Assembly (NCBI GenBank): GCA_033961575.1 | Contig: CM066737.1 | Span: 64,004,771-64,068,770, forward strand | Length of the DNA stretch: 64,000 bases | Direction of reading: 5' to 3' | Origin: Aselliscus stoliczkanus | Taxonomy: Eukaryota > Chordata > Mammalia > Chiroptera > Hipposideridae | Shown here: one piece after another, positions 11,612 to 22,694 of the stretch | How positions within the stretch are numbered: the first letter of the stretch is position 1 | How the letters are laid out: each line of letters opens with the position of its first letter | The notes under the pieces: model-generated | The model's input: the letters and a program-made list of their open reading frames with translations, nothing else | Databases searched by the model: none | Told to the model about the DNA's origin: nothing | Position numbers and translations under genes: made by a program

Positions 11612-12346
11612 TTATTTATTGAATTTATTAGGATGCCAATGGTTAGTCAAATTATATAGGTTTCAATTGTACAATTCTTTAATACAAAATCTGTATACTG
11701 CATTTTGTATTCACCACCCAGAGTCAGTTCTCTTTCCATCACCATATATTTAATCCACTTTTCCCTCTTCTGCCACTCTCCCTCCCCTCTCCCCTCTGGT
11801 AACCACAAAACTGTTGTCTGTGTGTATGAGTTTTTGTTTCTTTGTCTTGTTTGTTTGTTGCTTTCAGTTTTATAGCCCACATATGAGTGAAGTCATATGG
11901 TTCTTGACTTTTCCTCTCTGACTTACTTTGTTTAGCATGATAATCTCAAGATCCATCCATGTTGTCCCAAATGGCAGTATTTTATCTTTTCTTATGGCCG
12001 AGTAATATTCCATTGTATATATGTACTACATCTTTATTCAGCCATCTATTGAAGGACACTTTGGTTGTTTCTGTGTCTTGGCCACCATAAATAATGTCAC
12101 AGTGAACATAGGGGTAGTTATATCATTATGGATAAATGTTTTCAGATTTCATGGGTAGACACCCAAAAGAGGGATTGCTGGGTCATATGGTAATTCTATT
12201 CATAATTTTTTGAGCAGCCTCCATACTGATTTCCATAGTGGCTGCACCAACCTGCATTCCTACCACCAGTGAATGAGGGTTCCTTTGTCTCCACAGCCTT
12301 TCTAACACTTCTTATTACTTGTCTTATTGATGATAGCCATTTTAAC
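11612..12346 (-). mobile_element. L1 3' end (3'UTR and ORF2 C-terminal part)
   Basis: An inverted A-tail (ttttttatttatt) is followed by the L1 3'UTR and then the antisense ORF2 3' end, including the familiar 'gagtaatattccattgtat' and 'ctgggtcatatgg' phrases. Reading frames are broken. It ends abruptly at about 12346, where plus-strand ORF1 sequence begins. Confidence 0.8.
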
Positions 12347-12924
12347 AGGTGTACCAAAGGAGAAGAGAGGGAGAAGGGAACAGAGAGTTTATTCAAACAA
12401 ATAGTCGATGAGAACTTCCCAAACCTGTGGAAAAAACTGGATCCTCAAATCCAAGAAGCAAACAGAACACCTAATTACCTCAATCCCAACAGGCCTTCTA
12501 CAAGACACATTATATTGAATCTGTCAAAATTTAATGACAAAGAAAGAATTCTCAAAGCAGCCAGGGGAAAAAAAGCAGTAACCTATAAAACAAAGCCCAT
12601 TAGAATATCATCAGATTTTTCAGCAGAAACCCTACAAGCCAGGAGGGACTGGAATCAATATTCAAACTTTTGGAAGAGAGAAATTACCAGCCAAAATATA
12701 TCCAGCAAACTTATCCTTTAGATATGGAGGAGGAATAAAGACCTTTCCAGACATATAGAAGCTGAGAGAATTTTCCAACACTAAAACTCACACAGACAGA
12801 AGTTTAGTGGAGGATAAGCAGGGAGGAGGGGTGGTAGAAAAGGGTAAATGGGGTCAAATATATGGTGATTGAAGGAGAACTGAGTCTGGGTGGTGAGCAC
12901 ACAATGTGATATATAGATGATGTA
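12347..12924 (+). mobile_element. L1/HAL1-like ORF1 remnant joined to 3'UTR
   Basis: The plus frame within 12373-12720 matches the L1 ORF1p RNA-binding and C-terminal region (RKxKPIR-like and SAETLQARRDW motifs). After a short stretch it passes straight into the L1 3'UTR (aatggggtcaaatatatggt, gtgatatatagatgatgt) with no ORF2 between. ORF1 followed by a 3'UTR is the structure of half-L1 (HAL1) elements. Internal deletion of an ordinary L1 is the alternative. Confidence 0.65.
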
Positions 12925-13158
12925 CCAGGGGTGCCAAAAAATGTATACAAGTGGACGCTTCAGTCAACGTTGCTCAAGCAGCAGTTCGGCTTATTCAGAA
13001 GTGTCTGGATGCTGATGGTAACCACTTTGAGTACCTCTTGTAATTGCAGGAGTCAAATGTGACTTGTATTCATCTTTTGTTATTGGTATATATTTAATAT
13101 TACAATTTTAATACAGTTTGCCTTTCTTAAAATGTGCATGCATTTTTGGCACCCTCTG
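12925..13158 (+). mobile_element. 234-bp mariner-type MITE inserted in the L1 tail
   Basis: Ends are ccaggggtgccaaaaaatg and, inverted, cagagggtgccaaaaatgc. It is flanked by TA on both sides (12923-12924 and 13159-13160). The same L1 tail without it occurs at 33831-33890, which acts as a paralogous empty site and confirms the boundaries. It is an internally deleted relative of the element at 6058-6643. Confidence 0.85.
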
Positions 13159-13160
13159 TA

Positions 13161-13240
13161 TTATAGAAATGTACACTTGAAACCTATATAATTTTACTAA
13201 TCATTGTAACCCCAATATATTTAATAAATAAAAAAGAAAG
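13161..13240 (+). mobile_element. L1/HAL1-like 3' terminus and A-tail
   Basis: Continuation of the tail split by the MITE: gtacacttgaaacctatata, then ccccaatatatttaataaat, then an A-rich tail ending about 13240. Confidence 0.8.
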
Positions 13241-13340
13241 AGATTAGTACACATGTGCAGAGAGAAAAGACCATGTGGAGACACAGGAAGAAGATGGCCA
13301 ATAAGCTGAGGAGAGACCTCAGAAGAAATAAATCTTTACT
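13241..13340 (+). repeat. Extra, inverted copy of MaLR LTR segment
   Basis: This segment is the reverse complement of about 11506-11611 of the same LTR. It sits directly before the LTR's own continuation, so it is a duplicated, inverted piece and not part of the original LTR order. Confidence 0.75.
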
Positions 13341-13495
13341 TATAAGGATACCAGATTGGTTTAGGGCCCACCCATATTCCCTCATTTTAGCTTAATTACC
13401 TCTTTGGAGGCTCTGTCTCTAAATACAGCCACATTGGGGTATAGAGGTACAACATAGGGACTTGTGGGGAGACAGGCATAATTCAGTCCATAGCA
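13341..13495 (-). mobile_element. MaLR (MLT1-like) LTR, second part
   Basis: Resumes the LTR interrupted at 11611: 'cttataaggataccag', 'agcttaattacctctttgga', and the terminal 'attcagtccatagca', the reverse of an MLT1-type 5' end. Confidence 0.8.
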
Positions 13496-14076
13496 CCAAG
13501 GATAGTAACTCTTTTCATAAATATTCCAATTATATTTGTGCTAGTGTTTAAATTGTCTGTAGATTTTGGTTATGGAGCTTTTTTGCCATAAAGAAGTTTA
13601 AATTTAACTCCTTAACTCACCTGAATTCAATTGTGTGAACATGGTACAAGGGAAAGCTCCAATATGGCTTTTTTCCCACGTAGCCCATTATCTTCATACT
13701 ATTCATTGCAAAGTTATCACTTCCATATTATTTCGTGATTCTTTACTTACCATGCATTAAGAACTATTTCATCAAGCATATGTTTATGCTTGAGTCATTG
13801 CCATCTTGTTTTAACTGTTATGTCTTTTTAATTTGTTTTAATATTTTGTTAGATTTATTATATTCTCTCCCGTTGCTTTTAATTTTTAGACATGTCTCAG
13901 CCATTTTATTTGTTCACTTTTTTCAAAGTCATCTTTGGAATCATTCTGTTAAGTTTTCCCTAAAAAAAGTCCACTGAGATTTTTATTATAAAATTCTCCA
14001 TATTTTATATTAGAGTTGTCTAGGTAGCTTATAGTTTTGGTTGTTTTGGAAATGTCACTTGTCCTAACATTTTTGT
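13496..14076. other. Unassigned AT-rich sequence
   Basis: Reads partly like eroded antisense L1 text; nothing firm. Confidence 0.3.
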
Positions 14077-14088
14077 CTTACAAGTTAT

Positions 14089-14536
14089 GTCTTTTTTTTT
14101 AAAAGATTTTATTGGGGAATTGGGGGAGGGGAACAGCATTGGGGAATGGGGGAAGGGGAACAGACAAGTTGCTCTCCTTTTGTTCTTCAGTCTAGTTGCA
14201 GAGGATGTTGCTTCACGGACCCATGTTGGTATCGTCATTGCGCTCTTCCCAGATGAGTTAGATCGGTCCACGGCATCTGGATGTCGCTCACCGTGGCTAT
14301 TGGCAGCTCACGCTGGTCAGCTGCTCACGCTGGCTGCCGGCCACTCACTGTAGCCTATGGCAGCCCACTGCAGCAGGGGCTGCAGCTACACCATCGCTGA
14401 GGCTCGCAGCCCAGCTCCAGGTGGAGCTGTTGTTAGCTGTAGAGGGCAGTGTCACTGGCCCTCATATGTGGGATCTGAACCGGGGCCGCTGGCATCCCAA
14501 AACCAGCTCTTAACCAATGCGCCACTCGGCCAGCCC
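14089..14536 (-). mobile_element. Long tRNA-like SINE (long form) with 12-bp TSD
   Basis: Minus-strand full-length copy: inverted A-tail, aaagattttattggggaatt, body, then head. It is flanked by a perfect duplication cttacaagttat at 14077-14088 and 14537-14548, the mark of L1-mediated retroposition. Frames across it are not genes. Confidence 0.93.
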
Positions 14537-14548
14537 CTTACAAGTTAT

Positions 14549-15109
14549 TTCTAATAGCAAGGAAATATATTTATTTTTGTGTTTTTTTTCTTTTGTTTAC
14601 CATTTTACTGAACTCTTGTCTTATTTCTAGTGATTTATAAATTCATGCTCTTGCATTTTTAGGCATGTAATAGTCTATAAATAGTGATAATTCTGTCTCC
14701 TTTTTTTTCTAACATGAATAATTTATATCTCTATTTCATGTGTTGTTGAATTAGCCAGAATATCCATATAAATATTCACTTCTAATGGTGATAGCAAGTA
14801 TCCATATCTTAAACTAATTTTCATTGCAATATTATTGATTTTCTGCATCTTTATCTACACCTGAAATTGTCTCTGTTGAGGTGATTTGTATGAATTCTCA
14901 CATGAAAACCTCGTTTGTTTTTTGTTTTTCATTGAAGATCCTTTTACAGACTTAAAACAGACTGTTTCATTAGGTAATTTACTCTGTGGAATGTGATATA
15001 TAAGTGAAAATAGGTGGGCAATACCTTTTATTCCATGCTTTTCATAATTCTCTGAGTGACAGCTTTAATAGTATAGCTCATTATTTTATTAAAAGTATTT
15101 AATTCAAAT
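14549..15109. other. Unassigned AT-rich sequence
   Basis: Contains text like eroded antisense L1 (14600-14960), not assignable with confidence. Confidence 0.3.
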
Positions 15110-15450
15110 CAATAAACATCATTGTATATTTGTAACATGCAAAGCTTTGTACCACGAGCTGAGGACAGAGACAAATTAAAATTTGTCTTTAATCTCAAAA
15201 TGTTCTTTTCAGTAGGAGAGACAGACACATAACCCTATAATGCGATACATTATGGTTTATTCAAGGTAGAGTGGAAACTCAAAGATGGTGTGGTCTGTTC
15301 TTCCTGGGTTTGTGGGAGAGTTTTTTTCTGAAAATATGGAGGAGATAACACCTAAGATGACTCTTGAAAGTTGGTTGAATGTTTGTCAGGCCATCAACAA
15401 ATGAAAGGCCTTTGCAGAAAGAAAGAGCAACATCAGCTTATCTGTAGAAC
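15110..15450 (+). mobile_element. Ancient mammal-wide interspersed repeat, fragment
   Basis: Same repeat as at 21305-22690: a 'ctgaggacagagacaaa' opening, an 'agtaggagagacagacac' block, then 'cctaagatgactcttgaaag'. Diverged. Confidence 0.45.
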
Positions 15451-15739
15451 ATTTCTAGTGTATTTGAGGTTTAATTGTAATTCAGTGTTGCTAGCCTTGA
15501 TTGTGTAGGCATCAAAGAACCAGAACATTCAAATAAAAATAAAACATTATGTTTGTATTACTTGTCACATTTGATTATTTGTGATTCTCCTCTCCTCCCA
15601 GGTTTTAGATAATTAAGAATTGACTAAAGTGGGAATAAAGATAATTGAAAGAGCTCAGAAAAAGTGCTACATAAATGAAAAGGACTTACTATTAATTTTC
15701 TTTTCCTTGACTAATACACTGGTGGAGGCTGCTAATGGT

Positions 15740-16200
15740 ACCCCAATGTTCATTCTCCTTTACATGTATAGGAATAGAAATTATTTGGGGCACATGACCA
15801 CCTAGCCAAACACCTGCATTTCACAGGCTCCCTTTTAGGTATGAAAGGCTAAGTAAGCCATATGACTAAGTTTGGGGCAATGGAATATGAGCAGAAGTGA
15901 TGGACCCAACCCAGTAGACCTCATTTGAAAGAATGGAGCATTCCCTCCCTTGTGCCTTTACATCTTTCCCCAGGCTGGAATGCAAACATGATAGCAGGAG
16001 CTATAAATCCCTCTTGAGCAAGGAGTTAGTAGCTATGTATTAGTGACATCAGATTGGTATGTTAGAAGGACCCAAGTTCCTTGCTAATTTTGAAGCTGCC
16101 TACCCAGATTTGGATGTGAACATTAAGTAAACCTCTCTAATTTAAGCAACTATTATTCAAGGTCTCTGAATTATAGCAGCCAAATCAGTATCTAACATAA
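15740..16200 (+). mobile_element. Old MaLR-like LTR
   Basis: Phrase order is that of an old MLT1-type LTR: 'ggggcaatggaatatgagcagaagtgatg' (partly), 'ggctggaatgcaaacatgat', and the 3' section 'tttaagcaactattattcaa' then 'tctctgaattatagcagcca'. Non-coding. Confidence 0.55.
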
Positions 16201-18020
16201 CAAAGGCACTACTTCTAGAAAACAATTAGAAAAAATTCTTCATGATTGTGGACTCATCAGTAAGTTAGCCAACAGATCAAAATGGAAATTCTGCATTGGT
16301 AACCTTGGCTAATGCTGATGAAACAGAGGACTTTGTGTGACACCCTCTTCATTTATAATGGAGATAATACTTTAAAACTTTTTTTTATTTTCATAGTTTA
16401 AATATCTCAAATTACACAGGAAATATTTTTCACACATTGATCAAATTAACACTAAAAGAATTGTAATAGTCACAATGGGGAATTTTCCCAGTGTGGCATA
16501 AAACTAATTCATATAATTAAAAATACATACTGGTTAAGCCATTTCTGATCTATTGTTTTTGAGAGAAAAGTAAAAAGAAAAAATAATCAACTCAACTAAT
16601 CCAGGAGCTCAGTGCCATTCTAAGCCCTCAGAGGGAAGTCTTCTTACCTGCAAGGAGCACAGTGATTCTCTACCCAATGATTTTGCTCAGAATGATCAGT
16701 AGGAGAAAACTGAGATTGTGAGCTTAACAGATGGATTTAAAATTTTCCTTTTGACAAGGAAAGCAAAGCAAGATGAAAATATACTTCACAGAAATGTTGA
16801 TATGTAAAGCTAGTACAGCTGGTGCATGACTATCAGATGAATCAATAATTAAAGGGTGATCTCTATTTTTCTGTGATATACAGAGCAATAAATGGCTGCT
16901 GAGATTAATTAATAATTGAATTGAATCTAAGGGGTACAATTAATCTTAAAAGCTGCTTATTGTAAGCATACCACAACCAAATATCAAAATAGAGAAAAAT
17001 ATATCTATTCAATTAGCAGGTTTGGGAAACATACTTTCTGGGAAGCATCTCAGGGAGATGTTAATTAGTGAGAATGAAAGACTGATCAAAGATATAGTAA
17101 AGGGAATGTTTCTTAAACTATCAGCTCAAAAAACTGAATTATGTTTGATAAAGGATTTGGAGTGAGTATTTTAGAAATGTTGTCATTTAGGTCTTTTTGT
17201 ATAATTGGAGATTTAAGTTACCTATTGCAGCCAATTAAATCAAATCAGATTTCTCTGAGATTTTGATGCTGCAAAATAAATTACTGGGCATATGGAGAGG
17301 TGTTGGGCAGGAGAGAAAACACTACAATCAGAAACGAGACATAGGGTCACACCTAGCTCTGCCATTAACTAAGTGTTGCCAAAGGTCCCATCCAGCTCTA
17401 AATTCTGTGATCTCCAAAAGAAATTTCAATCTTGCCAAAGATAAAATTTTGCTATGTATGCCCCTAAATCTGAAATTGGCATGGAAAAGGTTTTAGAAAA
17501 TTTAATTTGCAACCCATTATGATTCAGATCTTAAAACTCAGACCTCAACCTAATGAATGAAAGAAGACTTTTTTTCTGATTTGAGTTGATAAAGAGACAT
17601 CAGGGTATTTACCTGATTGGGACCATTCATAGATGCAAACAACTGTGTTCTAGGAGGGCAAAGGAGGTTATTTCTGCTTATATGCACAAATAACTTGTGT
17701 TTTATTAAAAACCACAGCTTGCTCATGAGGGTTATGAATAGCATAAATAGATTGGCTTTCTCAGAGATTTAAGAGAGAAATGGTACTTATCACGTTGGAA
17801 TGGTGAAAAAGCATTTGATTTAGCAGAAAAGAATTTTTATGTTTCAGGTTTTACGGGCTTTTGGTTTTTAGGAGAACTTCATTAAATGGATTGTAACCAT
17901 ATATTCTCAACTCACAGCCCACATAATAAGCAATTCTATAAACTCACCTTTCTTTATATGATTGCAAGGTATTACTCAAAGTGGCCTGGTATCATTACTA
18001 TCATCTGTTTGTGATCGTTG
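16201..18020. other. Mostly unassigned sequence
   Basis: About 1.8 kb without a gene. 17310-17425 resembles a MIR-type 3' end (ggtcccatccagctctaaat), at low confidence. Confidence 0.35.
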
Positions 18021-18039
18021 AAGAATCATAGTTATAGAG

Positions 18040-18154
18040 GGCCGGCTGAGTGGCATGGTGGTTGAGTGCTGGTTTGGGAAGCCAGCGGCCCCGGTTCGGT
18101 CCCACATATGAGGGCCAGTGACACTGCCCTCAAAAAAAAAAAAGAAAAAGAATC
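18040..18154 (+). mobile_element. Short tRNA-like SINE (head-only form) with 19-bp TSD
   Basis: Consists only of the tRNA-like head: ggccggctgagtggcatggt, then a B box ggttcggtccc, ending gccctc and an A-tail. It is flanked by a perfect 19-bp duplication aagaatcatagttatagag (18021-18039 and 18155-18173). The perfect duplication argues for a recent insertion. Confidence 0.95.
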
Positions 18155-18774
18155 AAGAATCATAGTTATAGAGATCTCACTTCACTAGTTCACTACAGAA
18201 CACTGAATTAGAAACACAGGATACAATGAATTATACTTTTATTTACATGACCTAGTAATTTTCTTAAAATAAGGACTGAAAGGTATTAGCTTAGAACTAG
18301 TCCTAGTAATAGAGTGAAAACTCAGTATATTCCTTTTAAACTCTTTTTTTTATAATGATACTAACTTTATTTCATTAGGAGAATACCATGAAGATCCCAA
18401 TACTTGGCAGCATTCAAAATGGCACCAATTAGTGGCAGCTACTTTTGTCAATCATTAGAGACAGTAATGTAATTAAAATGAATTTCTCCCCTCAAATCTC
18501 ATAGTCCATGTCAGTAGTATGCTTTGTTTGCCAAGATTTTTAAAAACTAAGTTAGACAGATGGTTGTCTCCTTTGAAAGATGAGGCAAAAAGCCAAAATA
18601 AAAATTGCCAAAATAGCATGCTTCTATTAGAAATAGGAATTTGAAGATTTCCTATGTTTGACATATATTATCTGGAGGCTCAAAATCCTTTTTATTTTTT
18701 TAAGAAAAAAAGATTGTAAGTCCAAACATAAAATGCAGACTTATACCTTGTTAAACCTGAAGCGCAAAATACGA

Positions 18775-18853
18775 TTGGGTTGTCAGAAAAGTCATGACAC
18801 ATTTTTGCAATGAAAAACAGAAAAAATATGTCATGACTTTTCTGACAACCCAA
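18775..18853 (+). mobile_element. 79-bp palindromic mariner MITE, copy 2
   Basis: Arms ttgggttgtcagaaaagtca and its inverse tgacttttctgacaacccaa, with a loop containing gcaatgaaaaac. Only small differences separate it from copies 1 and 3. Confidence 0.9.
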
Positions 18854-18904
18854 TATATGCATAATACTAATGTGAATTACAAGCTACTGTAATCTAAATC
18901 AAAG

Positions 18905-19379
18905 TGTTATGGGTTCAATTGCCCTCCCTCAGAAAAAAAGGAATATTGAAGTCCTAACACCCAGTACCTATAATTTGACCTTATTTGGGAATAAGATCTT
19001 TGCTGATGTAATAAAGATAAGATGAGGTCATACTGGATTAGAATGTGACCTGAATCCAATGCCTGGTATCTTTATAAGGAAAGAGAGATTTGAAGAATGA
19101 CCTACAAACAGGGAAGAAGGCCATATGAAGACAGAAGAATAGATTGGAGTGATTCAAGTACAAGTCAAGGAATGCCAAGGATTGCCATCAACCTCTAGAA
19201 GAAGCTAGGAGGAAAGCATGGGAGAGCGAGATTCTCCCTCAGAGCCTCTGTAATGAACCAATACTGCCAACACCTTGATCAGATTTCTGAACTCCTGAAC
19301 AGTGAGACGATACATTTTTGTTGTTTTAAGCTTCCCAGTTTGTGGTACTCTGTTATGGCAACCGTACTAATCTAATACA
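18905..19379 (+). mobile_element. Near-complete MaLR (MLT1-like) solo LTR
   Basis: Begins tgttatgggttcaattgccc and ends ctaataca, so it has TG...CA ends. The order follows MLT1-type LTRs: 'gaagtcctaacacccagtac', 'gatgaggtcatactggatta', then 'agcttcccagtttgtggtac'. Possible 5-bp duplication caaag/caaaa (18900-18904 and 19380-19384), one mismatch, typical of ERVL-MaLR integration. There is no internal region, so it is a solo LTR. Confidence 0.8.
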
Positions 19380-19445
19380 CAAAATATTTTGTAAAAGCAT
19401 ACTCAGAGAGTGAGTGAGGAAAAGGAGGAAGAGTATTTACGTTAA

Positions 19446-20740
19446 AGATCATATGCCTACAGTATTTGTCCATCTGTGACTAGCTTTTTTCCCTTAGCAT
19501 AATGTCTTCAAGGTTCATACATATTGTCACAAATGGCAGGATTTCCCTATTTTTAAGGCTGAATAGTATTCTATTGTGTGAATGTACAACACTTTCTTGA
19601 TCCATTCATCTATCAATGGACATTTGGGTTGTTTCCATATCTTGGCTATTGTGCATAATGCTGCAATGAACATGGGAGAGCAGATATTTCTTTTGTATCC
19701 TGATTTCAATTCTTTTGGATATATACCAATAAGTGGGATTGCTGGATCCTATGGTAGTTCTAGTTCAAATTTTTTGAGGAACCTACATTGTTATGTTCCA
19801 TAGCTGCTGCACTGTTTTACATTCCCACCAACAGTGTACAAAGGTACTGATTTCTTCACATCCTTGCCAACACTTACCTCTTTTTTTTTTTTATAATAGT
19901 CATCCTAAGAGGTGTGAGGTGATATCTCATTGTGGTTTTGGTTTGCATTTCCTTAATGATTAGTGATGGTGAGCACCTATTTATATATCTGTTTACCTGT
20001 TGGCTATTTGTATGTCTTCTTTGGAGAAATATCTATTCAAGTCCTTTGCCCATTTTTTAGTACTTATTTGGGCTTTTCTTGCTATTGAGTTGTAGGAATT
20101 TATCTATTTTGGTTATTAACCCCTTATAAATTATATGGTTTGCAAATACTGCCTCCCATTCTTTAGAGTGCCTTTTCATTTTGTTGATTTTTTCTTTTGT
20201 TGTGCAGAAACTTTTTAGTTTGATGTAGTTCCGCTTGTAAATTTTTGCTTTTGTTGTCTGGGTTTTAGGTATTATATCTAAGAAATCATTGCCAAAACCA
20301 ATGATTCCACTTATATGAAGTATCTAAAATAGTCAAACTTGTAGAAGTTGAGAATGGAACGGTGTTGCCAGGTGCTAGAGGGGATGGGAAATGGAAAGTT
20401 GTTATTCAAAGGGTATGCAGTTTCAGTTATGTAAGATGAATAAGTTCTGGAGATCTGCAGTGAAACATAGCCTATAGTTAACAATACTGTATTGTGAATT
20501 TAGAAGTTTCTAGAGACTATAGATCTCATGTTAAATGTTCTTACCACAAGAAAAACAACACAGAAACAAAGGGAAATGAAGAACCTTGTGGAGGTGATAG
20601 ATTTGTGTGTTACCTTGATTAGTGGTGATGTTTTTACAGGTGCACACATATGTCTAAATTCATCAAATTGTATACATTAAATATGTGCAGTTATTATATA
20701 TCAATTATACCTCAAAAGCTATTAAAAAGAGATCATATGC
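19446..20740 (+). mobile_element. L1 insertion with 5' inversion (twin priming)
   Basis: 19457-20306 is ORF2 sequence in antisense. 20307-20729 is the L1 3'UTR in sense, running to its 3' end. The whole is bracketed by agatcatatgc at 19446-19456 and 20730-20740. This inverted/forward arrangement inside one duplication is the signature of twin-primed L1 integration. Frames are broken, so it is old. Confidence 0.82.
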
Positions 20741-21035
20741 TTTCATAATTTAATTTGTGTAACATCCTTTGTTTTGAGATGTATACAGTCCATTTTAGCT
20801 GATTGTGGTGAAAGGGGAGGTGTTTCGTTTTATAACTCACATAGATATATTTTTATTTCAGGAGGCTCTTTGCCCTATAAATATATACTTTACACTTGTT
20901 AAGAACTTTGGCAAACTTAAATTCATACTCATCTATCAAGCATTTCTCACTTCCAAGGATATATTGTAAAATCAGTTTGAAAGTGGAAAGGTTATCAAAT
21001 TGGCCTGGAAAATTCAAGCCACAAATTGGTGTGTC
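20741..21035. other. Unassigned sequence
   Basis: Nothing recognisable before the tetranucleotide repeat. Confidence 0.35.
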
Positions 21036-21074
21036 TGTCTACTGTCTGTCTGTCTGTCTGTCTGTCTATATCTG

Positions 21075-21120
<46 letters not shown>

Positions 21121-21150
21121 ATCTATCTGTCTGTCTACATATGTATCTGT
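21036..21150. repeat. Compound tetranucleotide repeat (TCTG)n(TCTA)n
   Basis: A TCTG block, a long TCTA block, then a short TCTG block. It explains the tyrosine/leucine/serine frames at 20896-21243 and 21000-21233, which are not genes. Confidence 0.95.
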
Positions 21151-21304
21151 ACGAGTTTGGCTTTTTGCTATGTAGACTGCTCTGTAATTGGGGAAAGGCC
21201 CTTTGTGGTGATTCCTGTTCCACTTCTAAGTGACGTCATGTAACCACTCCCCATATTTACCATGTTTTTGAATTTCCATCTATAGATGTCAGAGTATCAT
21301 AGTC

Positions 21305-22690
21305 TGCTAACAAATATTCATTGAGTGCCTATTGTGGTACACATGCTTTCTAAGTGCTAAACATCCCATGCTAAGGATCCAAGATCAACATGGTCCCTGT
21401 CCTCAAGGAACTTTCATCCCAATGGCAAAGACAGACAGTAAAATGCAAATAAATTAGAAGATTTTTAGTGCTGATCAATAATAAGAATAAGAGGAACTAG
21501 CTTGCTTTGAGGGAGCGTGACCATGTGACCAGTTTAGCTAGGGTGGTTGGGGAAAACCTCCTTGGAGAAATGACATTTGACTTGAGACTTGAAAGATGAG
21601 AAATAGGAAGCCATGCAAATATTTGGAAGAAAAGTCATCCAAGTACAATACTGAAAAAATATATATGTCTATATGTTTCAGAGTCCCGGAAACAGAAATA
21701 AGTTTACTGTGTAAGAAGACCCTGTCTGACTGGAGCATAATTGATGAGGGAGGAGGTGGTAGAACCTGAGAGTGGAGAAATAGGAAGATGCTACATCTTA
21801 CAGGACCTTGTAATCCATGATAAGGGTTTTGGGGGGATTTTATTTTAGATTTGATAGAGAGACAGTGGAAGGTTTTAAGCTGTGAAGCATGATTATCAGA
21901 TTGTTTTCAAAAGATTACTGTAGGTGTTATAAAGAGAACAGGTTGTCGGGGGAAATGAGTAGAAACAGGGAGACAAATTAGAAGAATATTGCAGTAGTCC
22001 AGGTGAGAGATGAGAGTGACTTGTACAAACCCAGTGGAAATGAATTTGAAATATTTTATCAATAGAAAATATCTTAGGAAATAGATTTTTTGGAGGTGTG
22101 ACAGGACTTACTGAGGAATGAGACCTGAAATTTGAAGGAAAGAGAAGAATTGAGGATGGCTCTTACATTTTGTTAACCTCTACAACTGGATGTTTATTCA
22201 TATGGAAAAGGCTTTGTGGGTAGCAGATTTAGAAATGAATCTCTAGTCTATTAGACTTTCCAAGTAGCAAGTGAAGTAGGGAGTTGTATATATTTTATGA
22301 TTTCTGAAGTTCAGAAGAGCAGTCCAGCCTAGAGCTATAGATTTGAGAGGCATTGACATACAAATTTGAATTCATGGTGGATGAGATAGCTCAGGGAGAG
22401 AGTGTACAGAGCAAAGAACCAGATAAGGAAAGAGTCCTGGTGCACTCCAAGTTCTAAAAGTTTTATTCAGGAGGAAGAGCCTGCAAAGGAGGCTTAAAAA
22501 ACATGTCTAGTGAGATAGAACACTAGAAGATACTTCAAGGACAGCCTTGTGGTCCTGCCAAGTACTGCTGCTGATTCAATAAAATTAAATCAGAGATTCA
22601 CCATTGGCTTGGGCAAAATAGAAGCCATTGGTGTCATTGGTTGGTGAGAGCTTTTTCAAGACAAAGAAGTTGAGTTAGTGAGTATAGATA
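21305..22690 (+). mobile_element. Ancient mammal-wide interspersed repeat, longest copy
   Basis: A 1.4-kb copy of a repeat I recognise by phrase order ('ccctgtcctcaaggaacttt', 'tgcagtagtccaggtgagag', 'tgaggatggctcttacattt', 'ggtggatgagatagctcagg') but cannot name with confidence. Shorter fragments lie at 7745, 8429, 10340, 15110 and 43205. No intact reading frame. Confidence 0.6.
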
Positions 22691-22694
22691 AATA

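Larger units (their letters stand above)
11503..13342. repeat. Imperfect inverted repeat bracketing L1 and half-L1 material
   Basis: The left arm (about 11503-11800) comprises LTR sequence plus an inverted L1 3' tail. The right arm (about 12830-13342, minus the MITE at 12925-13158) is its reverse complement: an L1 3' tail then the same LTR segment. For example, agagaaaagaccatg at 13260-13274 is the reverse complement of catggtcttttctct at 11569-11583. The spacer holds L1 ORF2 (minus) and L1 ORF1 (plus) sequence. The arms are visibly diverged, so the event is old. Confidence 0.7.

Noticed and set aside
12269..12721. 150-codon open frame as a host gene
   Set aside because: The first part is L1 ORF2 read in the wrong sense, the rest is L1 ORF1 sequence.
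18040..18154. tRNA gene
   Set aside because: A- and B-box-like sequences are present but the unit ends in an A-tail with a target duplication and recurs many times, so it is a SINE.
21036..21150. Tandem array resembling a CRISPR or satellite
   Set aside because: Units are 4 bp without spacers; simple tetranucleotide slippage.
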